The notes below the pieces were generated by a model that did no database searches, was not told the DNA's origin, and saw nothing but the letters and a program-made list of their open reading frames with translations. A DNA stretch of 64,000 nucleotides. It comes from Pseudorhodoferax sp. Leaf265. Lineage in GTDB: Bacteria; Pseudomonadota; Gammaproteobacteria; Burkholderiales; Burkholderiaceae_C. The stretch spans positions 1 to 64,000 of the forward strand of contig NZ_LMMT01000002.1 of NCBI RefSeq assembly GCF_001422365.1. Reading direction: 5' to 3'. This document shows positions 1 through 8,300 of this stretch, piece by piece; position 1 is the first letter of the stretch, and each line of letters begins with the position of its first letter. A program made the position numbers and the translations under genes.

Positions 1-99
1 CGCCATGGACTTCCCCTTTTCCGTTTCAGATTGAACTTCCGCGAGTCAATCTTGGTGCCTGGACACCGTGTTGGGACTGGGGAAGTCCCTTCGTATTCT

Positions 100-144
100 T
101 TCCATCGGACCGCCTTCGGCGTCCGCTGAAATCAGACGTTAGGC
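100..144 (+). other. attC site 1 (right half clear)
   Basis: The right core GTTAGGC lies at 138-144, preceded by a palindromic block whose arms are GGACCGCC and GGCGTCC around TTC. The gene at 148 begins three bases after the core, the usual cassette geometry. I could not place a convincing left core, so the left boundary is approximate. The DNA to its left (1-99) is the end of a cassette cut by the window edge, and no gene is visible there. Confidence 0.6.
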
Positions 145-147
145 AGC

Positions 148-672
148 ATGGCAAAAGGCGCGTTCAAGCGAAGGCTGAGGTGGGTTCCGGGCGACGTATT
201 CGTTGTACCGCTCAGCGATGGCAGCTTTGCACATGCCCAAGCTGTGGCGCCAGTCGCCTCGCATGCGATTGACTTCGTTCTGTTCAACACGCGAGTTCCC
301 CCAAATTCGGCGCTCATCGGGCCTGCCGCCGACTGCATTGCAATCTCAGTGCACGCCACTTGGCGCACAGTGGTGACAGGTGGGCATTGGGGGTTCATTG
401 GACATCATCCACTGTTGGTTTCGCCCGAGGCATGCCCCAACCAGCGGCTTATTGCAGCCGGAAGTGTGCAGGTCAAGCATTCTTCGTGGGGACTGGTGGA
501 GAGCTTCTTGTCGGCTTACCATGGCCTTCTTCCTTGGAATATGTATCCAGCATTCGACTTCGATTCGTACCTTCTGCCGGGGGTTGATCGACCTATCGCT
601 GCAAAAGTGCTTACGCCTTACCAATTGGCACTAATGCGCTCTCGGGAAGCCGGTAGCTCATATGCTGCCTAA
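148..672 (+). CDS. Imm26-like immunity protein in an integron cassette
   Basis: A 174-residue cytoplasmic protein with no signal peptide. Near the N-terminus (about residues 10-30) it carries a GDVFVVPLSDG segment followed by a small-residue strand, the pattern expected of the Imm26 family of immunity proteins, which neutralise polymorphic toxins or are found with them. It fills its cassette exactly: the start lies three bases after attC 1, and the TAA stop is inside the left core of attC 2. Orphan immunity genes are common integron cargo. No toxin gene is visible next to it. The family call rests on the N-terminal motif only; the C-terminal half is not recognised. Confidence 0.5.
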   Translation: MAKGAFKRRLRWVPGDVFVVPLSDGSFAHAQAVAPVASHAIDFVLFNTRVPPNSALIGPAADCIAISVHATWRTVVTGGHWGFIGHHPLLVSPEACPNQRLIAAGSVQVKHSSWGLVESFLSAYHGLLPWNMYPAFDFDSYLLPGVDRPIAAKVLTPYQLALMRSREAGSSYAA

Positions 673-721
673 CAAGTCTGCAGCGGACGGCTTCGCCGCC
701 CGCTGAACTTCAACGTTGAGC
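667..721 (+). other. attC site 2 (complete)
   Basis: The left core GCCTAAC is at 667-673 and the right core GTTGAGC at 715-721, 55 bases overall. The inner palindrome has arms CAGCGG and CCGCTG enclosing GGCTTCGCC. Both cores match the attC consensus, and the preceding gene ends within the left core. This is the clearest recombination site in the window. Confidence 0.8.
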
Positions 722-830
722 GACCGCTGTACGACCTTGAAATCGGCCAGCGCTTTGGCCGCTATGGGCCCTTTGCAGCCACCCACGACTCTCCTGTAGC
801 TGATCTAGTCGCACGCGTTCCCCGAATCAA

Positions 831-878
831 CCCATGTTCAGTGGCGCAAAACCAGCACAAACCCATGATCAGTGGCGC
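831..878 (+). repeat. Pair of 17-base direct repeats, period 31
   Basis: CCCATGTTCAGTGGCGC at 831-847 is repeated with one mismatch (CCCATGATCAGTGGCGC) at 862-878. A weaker third copy (CATCCATGGCGCAGTG) follows near 890-905. Multiple short repeats at a period of about 30 bases are typical of transposase-binding ends of IS21-like elements. No transposase gene is present, so a residual element end is inference. Confidence 0.35.
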
Positions 879-1163
879 GCGCAACCAAACATCCATGGCG
901 CAGTGCTCGCTCGATCACATGGAGTCAATAACTTATCCGTGCCTAGTGCCGAACATCAATGGCGTTCCGCAGCGCTTGCAGGAATCCCTCTGGCATTGAC
1001 GTACAACATCTGGGCGTGGACGCGGGCCGAGATGTTTCCCATTTCCGCGGATGCTTCTTCTTCCGCACGCAACGTGAACTGGTTTGTTACTTTGCTTGCG
1101 TTGTTGGGCATCTTTGGCTCTTGAGAAAACGTGAAGCCGATGCCGTTTGACATTTCCTCACAT

Positions 1164-1200
1164 CGGGCCGTCTTCGGCGGCCGCTGATCGTCACCTCAGA
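1164..1200 (+). other. Decayed attC-like site
   Basis: The palindromic block at 1164-1186 (CGGGCCG, TCTTCGG, CGGCCGCTG) closely resembles the inner arms of the other attC sites. No GTTRRRY right core follows, and only a degenerate stretch (CCTCAGACC) is present where it should be. It separates the gene-less stretch from the GNAT cassette. Confidence 0.35.
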
Positions 1201-1213
1201 CCGCAGGTAGCTT

Positions 1214-1774
1214 ATGGTCGATTTTCCAGCGCTGGAGACATCCCGACTCACACTGCGTGAGATCGTGGAATCGGACGCGGAGGATATTATTCGAATCCAT
1301 GGCGACGCCGAGCACATGAGATGGTTCGGATCGGATCCGATTCGCGATGTTGACGGCGCCGCGAAGTTGGTCGCCATGTTTGCCAGTTGGCGGAAAGAGC
1401 CGGTTTCCGGTGCACGCTGGGCCTTGGAGTTGAGAAACCAGCCAGGACTGATTGGTACATGCGGCTTGTTTCGCTGGAGTCGAAACTGGAGATCCTGCAC
1501 CATCGGCTACGAAATCACTCCGGCACATCAGGGCCGTGGATACATGAAAGAAGCTCTCAAGACAATCATCACCTGGGGTTTACGAGATGTGCCGTTGAAT
1601 CGAATCGAGGCGCAGGTACACCCTGACAACACCGCATCGCTGGCCTTGCTTGAAGCGCTCGGGTTTCGGCAAGAGGGGCGGCAGCGGGAAGCTGGGTACT
1701 GGGCGGGCCGGCACCACGACCTCCTGCAGTACGCCCTGCTCAATGCGCAGTGGAGTACAGCGAAGACGGTCTAA
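1214..1774 (+). CDS. GNAT-family N-acetyltransferase (RimJ/RimL type)
   Basis: A 186-residue protein of normal GNAT length. It opens with the RLTLREIVESDAEDI pattern of RimJ/RimL-type acetyltransferases. The acetyl-CoA pyrophosphate-binding loop QGRGYMKEA lies at about residues 103-111, followed by the conserved Asn/Ala region (HPDNTASLALLEALGF). Members transfer acetyl from acetyl-CoA to protein N-termini, antibiotics or small amines; the substrate cannot be told from sequence. It is an integron cassette gene: its TAA stop lies in the left core of attC 4. It could confer resistance or detoxification, but that is speculation. Confidence 0.8.
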   Translation: MVDFPALETSRLTLREIVESDAEDIIRIHGDAEHMRWFGSDPIRDVDGAAKLVAMFASWRKEPVSGARWALELRNQPGLIGTCGLFRWSRNWRSCTIGYEITPAHQGRGYMKEALKTIITWGLRDVPLNRIEAQVHPDNTASLALLEALGFRQEGRQREAGYWAGRHHDLLQYALLNAQWSTAKTV

Positions 1775-1825
1775 GCTGTTGCTGCAGCGGGTGGCTTCGC
1801 CCGCGGCTGAGCGTGAACGTTGAGG
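1769..1825 (+). other. attC site 4 (last in the array)
   Basis: A left-core-like GTCTAAG (1769-1775) and right-core GTTGAGG (1819-1825) enclose an inner palindrome with arms CTGCAGCGGG and CCGCGGCTG around TGGCTTCGC. Each core deviates by one base from consensus. No further cassette is recognisable after it. Confidence 0.6.
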
Positions 1826-1961
1826 CGAGCGAAGGGGCCTCTGCGTAGATCGAAGTCCAGAAGTCTGGTCGATGAACGATCAACAGCGGCTACAGGTCCC
1901 GAAAAGTGATTTGCTGCAGCGTGGCAGCTTCGCGTTCGCCCTGCCGACCCAGGCCGTGCAA

Positions 1962-1996
1962 GCCCTGCGGGTCAGGGCCGAGGGCGTGCAGCCCTC
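1962..1996. terminator. Tandem GC-rich hairpins, possible terminator
   Basis: Two perfect 6-bp stems stand side by side: GCCCTG/CAGGGC (1962-1967 and 1973-1978) and GAGGGC/GCCCTC (1980-1985 and 1991-1996), each with a 5-base loop. They lie about 80 bases beyond the last gene of the minus-strand operon. There is no T-run on either strand, so intrinsic termination is uncertain. Confidence 0.3.
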
Positions 1997-2020
1997 TGTG
2001 CGTTGCCCTTGCAAACCATG

Positions 2021-2050
2021 GTGCGTGCGTGCGTGCGGGCGGGCGGGCGG
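2021..2050. repeat. Tetranucleotide microsatellite
   Basis: Four GTGC units (2021-2036) run directly into three GGGC units plus GG (2037-2050). The tract lies just downstream of the stop of the small membrane protein on the minus strand, outside any supported gene. Confidence 0.75.
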
Positions 2051-2073
2051 TTTGAGGGAGCCGTTCCGCCCTG

Positions 2074-2322
2074 CTACCGCCCACGCCACCACCGCCACCC
2101 CAGCCAGCAACACCCCAGCGCCAACCCCACGCCCACCAGCGTGAGCACGAGGTTGGTCGTGTAGGCCGCTTCCCCCGCCTGGTACACCGCCCCCAGCTTC
2201 CCCGGCACCTGCCCGGTGCGCCAGGCACGCCACAGGTGCCGCACGCAGTAGCCCAGCACCGCCAGGCCGCCGGCCAGCATCAGCAGGCCGGCGAACCGGT
2301 GGCCGCCGGGCGGGCTGGCCAA
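2074..2322 (-). CDS. Small two-helix membrane protein after the giant gene
   Basis: The longest form has 82 residues, starting with TTG directly after the TGA stop of the giant gene. An ATG start at 2280 would give 68 residues and is equally possible. Two hydrophobic segments (about residues 10-27 and 57-75 of the long form) are joined by a basic and polar linker, and the C-terminus is rich in Trp and Arg. No family is recognised. The lack of any gap to the preceding stop suggests translational coupling to the giant protein, so it may assist its export or anchoring; that is inference from position alone. Confidence 0.5.
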   Translation of the reverse strand: MASPPGGHRFAGLLMLAGGLAVLGYCVRHLWRAWRTGQVPGKLGAVYQAGEAAYTTNLVLTLVGVGLALGCCWLGWRWWRGR

Positions 2323-5300
2323 TCAGGCCACCACGCCCTGCGAGACCGCCGACGGCACCACCTTCAACGCCACCGGCAGCAGTGCCCCATCGCGGCTGGC
2401 CGCCGTGCTGCGGCTGGCGGTGTCGCCGGAGGCCGCCGCCAGGCCAATGCTGCCGCCGTTGGCCACCGCGAAGTTCGAGAAGGTTCCTGCCAGGTTCAGC
2501 GTCGGCGTGGTGGACTCCACCGGTTGCTCCGGAATCGCCGGGATGGTCGCCGTGCCGGCCGCGCCCGCCATGCGGCGCTGCTGGATCATGGCGGCATCGG
2601 ATGCGTTGAAGACGCCGTCGCCGGTCACGTCGCCCACCACCAGGAAGTCGATGTCGTTGGCCCAGGGCAGGTGGTTGTCCAGCCGCACGATCAGGCGCTG
2701 CGCCAAGGTCACGTCGTTGGCCTCGTACTTGCCGTTGCCGTCCATGTCGCCCGCATGGCCGACGAAGACGAGGCCGGCATCGGCCGACGCGGGCCGCGCT
2801 GCGCCGTTGACCATCAGCTGGTCGACCACCATCAGGCCCGCGCTGCCCAGCGTGGCGGTGGCGCTCACGGTGCCGACGATGCTCAGCAACTGCAGGTTGC
2901 CAGCCGCCAGCGGTGTGGCGCTCGTGATGATGATGCGCACGCCGCCCTCGGCCGCCTGCACGCTGAGCGTGGCACCGGCCGGCAGCTGGCTGCCGCGCCG
3001 CACCTCGGTGATGCGCAGCAGCGCCGGGTCGGCCTTGAGCAGAAAGCTCAGGCTGGTCACCGTGCCGTCCGTCGTGAGCGTGATCGGTACCCCCCCGTTG
3101 GCCGTGGCCGGCACGGCCTGGCCCGGGCCGCGTGCGAAGTCGGGCAGCCGCAGCCGCACGGTGGGCAGGGTGCCCACCTGGAACTGGCCGGCCCAGTCGC
3201 CGCCGGCCTGGCCGTTGGCGTCGCCGTCCAGGTGGCCGCGCTGCGTGCTGGTCAGCGCCTGCGCGCCGGACTTCAGCGTGAGCGTGTAGGCATCGGCCTC
3301 CAGCCCCGCGCCAGTGCGCACCCAGGTCAGGCCCTTGCCGTCGGCATCGAACACCACCGAGCCGAACTCGGGGCCGACGCGTGCCCCCGTGACCGTGAAG
3401 TCGGGGTTGGCGCCGTACAGGTTGAACTGGCTGGCGTCGATGCTGTCGTTGAAGCGCAGCGAGAAGCCCCAGGCGAACTGCTGCACCGCGCTCACGCGCA
3501 GCGTGCCCAGCTGCACACCGATGCTGAAGCTGCGCTCGGCCGTGCCGCCCTGGCCGTCGCTGACCTGCACACGCACGGTCTGCGGGCCGGACAGGGCCAC
3601 GGCCGTCCAGCGCAGCTGGCCGGTGGCTTCGTCGAGCGTCGTGCCTTCGGGTGCCTGCAGCAGCGTGTAGCGCAGTGGGTCGCCGTCCACGTCGCTGGCC
3701 TGCAGCTGCAGCACCAGGGTCTGGCCTTCGGTCAGCTGCTGGTCGGGCAGCGCGTCCAGGGTCGGCAGGTCGTTGACCGGGCGCACCGTGATCTGCACGG
3801 TGGCGCTGCTGCTGCGCCCGCCGGGGCCGGCGATGCTGTAGGCGAAGCTGTCGCTGCCGTGGAAGTCGGCATCCGGCGTGTAGACCAGTTGGCCTTCGAC
3901 CAGGGCCACGCTGCCATGCGCCGGGCCGTCGCCGACCAGCTCGAGCACCAGGCCGGTGGCGTCGGATATCTGGTCGTTGGCCAGCACGTTGACCGTGACC
4001 GAGTTGTCCTCGTCCACGGCCGCCTCGTCGGCCACGGCCTGGAAGGCGCCGGACTCCACGCTGCGCAGGCCCAGCGCGATGCCGGTCTGGTTCAACCCGC
4101 TCGTGACGGTCAGCGGCACGTCGTTGCCCGCGGTCTGGCCGGTCGGCGCGACCGCGCGCAGCGTGACGTTGCCCGGGCCCATGCTCTGGAAGGCGAAGCG
4201 GCCGTCGGCGCCCGTCACCGTGGACTGCTCGCCCTGGTCGAGGCTGCCGTTGTCGTTGGCGTCCAGGTAGACCTGGATGCCGGCCTGCACGGCCTCGCCC
4301 GCGTCGTGCTGGCCGTCCTTGTCGGCGTCGGCATAGACGACGCCTGCCACCTGGCCCAGCCGGAAGTTGCCGAAATCCTGGCCGCTGGCCGTGGCGCCCG
4401 GCGTGACCTGCAGCGTGCGCGCGCTGTAGGCCGAGAGCGGGCCGTCGGTCGGCGTCTCGCCCTGGCCGCCACCGCCCGCGCTGCCGCCGCCGGCCGCCGC
4501 ATAGGCCTGCAGCCCGCGCAGCAGCTTGGGGATGTCCAGCTTGTTGTACGCGGCGCTGGTGTTGGCCACGTTGTCGCTCTCGTCGTCGCCATCGACGGCC
4601 CGGTAGGTGTTCTTGGCCAGCAGGTCGGCGAACTCGCCCGTGGTCAGGTAGCGGCCCATCAGCAGCTTGGCGGCCTGCTGCACCAGGGCTGCCGCGCCGC
4701 TCATGAAGGCGGCGGCCTGGCTGGTGCCCTGCATGGTCGACAGGCCACCGTTCAGGCCGGCCGAGGTGAAGCGGGCACCGGGCGCCATGACGTCGATCTG
4801 GTCCGGATCGCGCTGCGTGAAGCTGGCGATGCGGCCATAGGCCGTGGTGTAGTCGGTCGCGCCGCTGGAGAAGCGCCACGGTCCGCCGAAGTTGCCGGCC
4901 CACATGGCGCCGACCGACAGCACGGCCGGGTCTGCGCCCGGGTAGGCCACGCCCATGGCGCCGCCAGTCTGGTAGTAGTTGTTGCCGGACGCGGCGATGG
5001 TCACCAGGCCGCGTGCGGCCAGGCGCTCGAACAGCTCGCCCATGCCGTAGCGGCTGATGGCCTCGCCCCAGTTGCCGCCGTCGCCCAGCGACATGTTGAT
5101 CACGCCGATGTTGTAGGCCTCGGCATTGGCCTCGACCCATTCCAGCGCGGCCTTGAGCTTGCTGAAGTAGCCGTTGCTGTTGGCGTCGAAGACCTTGAGC
5201 ACGACCAGGTCGGCGCCGGTGGCGATGCCGCTGTACTGCGCGTCCTGGCCGGCGATCACGCCCGCCACGTTGGTGCCGTGGCCGATCATGTCGTTGGCGT

Positions 5301-8300
5301 CCGCATCGCCGTCGCCGAAGTCGTACTGGTAGACGATGCGGTCGGACACGCCGTCGCCGTCGCTGTCCGGGCCGAAGAAGCTCGAATCGGTGTCCACGCC
5401 CGTGTCGATCACCACCACGCGCACGCCCTGGCCGGTCAGCGAGGCCAGCATGGGGTCGGTCAGCGTGTCCATCTTGGAGAAGTGCGAGGCCGCCTGGCCC
5501 TGCGTGTACTTCTCCAGCACGAAAGTGCCGCAGCCGCAGTCGTAGTTCATGCCGGTCTCGTTGAGGTAGGCCTGCAGCAGGTCTTCTTCCACGTCGGCCA
5601 CCATGCCGGGCAGGGTCAGCAGCGCATCCAGTGCCTGCTCGTGGCCGCCGCCGGCCTCCACCGTGCCGGGCGCGGTCTGGATCCAGCCCGTGCGGGCCAG
5701 TTCGACCACGCGGAAGCTGCCGGGCAACAGGCCCGTGAAGACGTAGTGACCGTCGGCATCGGTCTGCGTGAAGCGCTCGCCGGTGTCCAGCGCATCGTTG
5801 CCGTTGTCGTCCAGGAAGATGGTCCAGCCGGCCACGCCCAGCTCGCCCGCGTCGCGCTGGCCGTTGCCGTTGACGTCCTCGTACTTGGTGCCGCTGATGC
5901 TGCCGGGGCGCACGGCCGCGATGTCGCGCGTGAAGGCCTCGCCCGACTTGGGCGAATAGACCGTGGAAGCCAGCAGCGGCAGGTAGCCGTCGCCGGCGAA
6001 CAACACCACGCGCAGTGTGGCCGGGGCCAGGTCCTGGAAGCTGTAGCCACCCTGGGCGTCCGTGGTGGCGGTGGCTTCGCCCACATCGGCCACGCCGTTG
6101 GCGTTGGCGTCCAGCAGCACCAGGCGGCCGGCCAGCGCGGCTTCCTCAAGGTCGCGCACGCCGTTGGCGTTGGCGTCGTCGAACACCGTGCCCGACAGGC
6201 TGGCCAGCGCGAAGGCGCCGAAGTTCTGCGTGACATCGGGCGCATCGGCACCGAGCGTGACCTGCACCTGCGTGCCGGGCGTCATGGTCCAGCCGCTCGG
6301 CGCAACGACCACGATGCGGTGCGTGCCGATGGACAGGCCGGAGAGCGTGTAGCGGCCGGTCACGTCGTCGGTGACGGCCGAGACCTCGCCTGCGTCGAGC
6401 TGGCCGTTGTCGTTGTCGTCGGCGAACACGGTCCAGCCGCCCTGGGCCAGCTCGTCGGCCTCGCGCGTGCCGGTGCCGTCGATGTCGTCGTAGACCACGC
6501 CGCTGATGCTGCCGGTGCTGGCCAGCTGGCCGGCGAAGGAGAGCGCCACGCTGCCGTCGCCGGCGTTGCCGACCTCGTCGCGCACCTGCGGCATGGCCAC
6601 GCTGAAGCGGTAGCTGCCGGCGTCGTCCGTGCGCCCGGCCAGGCCACTCAGCACGTACTGGGTGGCGCTCACGCGCGTCAGCGTGGCGCCGGCCAGCAGG
6701 TTGGCGCCGCCGTCGCGCGTGAGGCTCAGCGCGGCCAGCGTGAGGCTGGCCGGGTCGATGGGCTCGCTGAAGTTCAGCGTGATGCGGTCGACGTTGCCGT
6801 CGGCGTCGCGGTGCAGCAGCGGCTCGGAGAGCGTGGGCTTGACCACGTCGACGAACACGCTCACCACCGCGTCGGCCAGGTTGCCGGCCGCGTCCACGGT
6901 GCGCACGCGCAGCTCGTGGATGCCGGCGGCGTCGAGCTGCACGGCGATGCTGAAGTTCAGCCCGTCCACGGTGGCGTAGCCGATCTCGTTGCCCGTGGTG
7001 CGGTCGGTCACGCGCACCGACAGGCCGGCTTCGCCGAGCTGGCCGCTCAGCGTGAAGTTCAGCTGGTTGCTGCGCATGTCGGTGGACGACTGGCCGTTGT
7101 CCGGTGCGATCTTGATCGCGCTGGCCGCCACCGGGTCGTGGAAGTCCATGAGCCAGGATTGGCCGGCTTCGCCCGTGCCGGCGTTGCCGGCCTCGTCCGC
7201 CAGGCCCGCGCCGCTGACGCTGAACTCGTAGGTGCCTTCCAGCCCGCTGACCCAGTTGAAGCCGCTCACGCGGTAGGTGTTGCCCGACAGGTGCTCGACC
7301 TTGGTCTGCGCGTCGATGAGGTTGCCGCTCTTGATGCCGGCCACGGTGCGCGTCAGCACGATGTCGCGGTAGTCGAAGGTGGCCAGGTCCACGCGCTCGG
7401 ACAGTTCCACGTCCAGGCCCAGCACCACCGTCTTGCGCACGGTGTCGATGAGGTCGACCACGTCGAGCACGCGCGGCGCCACCGTGTCCATGCGCCAGCC
7501 GACCGACTGGCTGCCCAGGCCGGCCGCGCCGCCGGACGACAGCAGGCCGGTGGACAGCAGCGTCAGCGTGTAGGCGCCGTCGGTGCCCGTCACCGCGCCC
7601 AGGCCGCTCAGGCGGTACTGGTTGCCGGCCAGTGGCGTCAGCGTGAGCGTGGCGCCGGCCAGGCTCTGCACCACGCCGTCGCGCTCCAGGCGCAGGTCGC
7701 TGGCGCTGAAGCTGGCGGCGTCCAGCGCGGTGTTGAAGCTGATGTCCACCATGTCCAGCGGCGTGTGCCGCGCCGCCGGGCCGGCCGCCATGCTCAGCAC
7801 GTAGGGGCCGATGTCGCCCATGCCCCAGGTCTCGGTCAGCACGCCCTCGCCGGCGTTGCCGGCGTAGTCGGCGATGCCGGTGGCGTTGACCGTGAGCCGG
7901 TACAGCCCGTTGCCGGCCGTGAAGCTGGCCAGGCCCGAGATGCGGTACAGGTGGTCGGCCGCCGCGCCAATCTGCGTCACCGTGATGCCGTTGGCGCCGG
8001 CCAGCAGGTTGCTGCCGTCGCCGCCTTCGCGCGTCAGCGCCAGGTCGGCCACCGAGAAGCTGGCCAGGTCCAGCGCCTCGCTGAAGCGCACGTCCACCGT
8101 GTCCACCGGCGCGGTGGCCGGGTCGGGCGAGACCGGCAGGACCTCGACCAGGCGCGGCGCCACCGCGTCGTCGATCTTGTAGTAGGCGGTGTAGCTGCCG
8201 GTGGAGCCCTCGTCGATGAAGTGCAGCAGGTTTTCGCGCACGGCGCCGGCCAGCGACTCGGGGAAGCTGCGGTCGGTGCGCCAGACCTCGCGGCCCAGCG

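Larger units (their letters stand above)
722..1213 (+). other. Cassette-sized stretch without a convincing gene
   Basis: About 490 bases lie between attC 2 and the GNAT gene. The only notable reading frame is plus-strand 834-1124 (96 codons). It has a hydrophobic end (residues about 82-96) but no ribosome-binding site and no family I recognise. Its first third overlaps a 31-base-spaced repeat that looks like mobile-element end sequence. It may be a decayed cassette gene, or a cassette disrupted by an insertion sequence later lost. I see no RNA gene. Confidence 0.35.
1..1825 (+). mobile_element. Distal part of a chromosomal integron cassette array
   Basis: Three attC-like sites (ending at 144, 721 and 1825) and a decayed one (about 1164-1200) delimit cassette-sized units, each holding one short plus-strand gene or gene-less DNA. 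Two gene stop codons (670-672 and 1772-1774) fall inside the left core of the attC that follows, which is typical of integron cassettes. Base composition here is visibly lower in GC than in the genes after 2074. The orientation places the integrase to the left, outside the window. The sequence shows the sites; the integron assignment is inference from known attC architecture. Confidence 0.75.
1826..2073. other. Non-coding junction between integron array and giant operon
   Basis: I see no supported gene in these 248 bases. A plus-strand frame at 1872-2144 has unstructured, Arg/Pro/Ala-rich composition and overlaps the small membrane gene antisense. The stretch contains two back-to-back hairpins (1962-1996) and a tetranucleotide microsatellite (2021-2050). 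Confidence 0.5.

Noticed and set aside
834-1124. 96-codon frame in the third cassette as a real gene
   Set aside because: No ribosome-binding site, starts within the direct repeats and matches no family; kept only as part of a gene-less cassette stretch.
1872-2144. Plus-strand 90-codon frame
   Set aside because: Low-complexity Arg/Pro/Ala/Thr content, no ribosome-binding site, and it covers the microsatellite and part of the small membrane gene.
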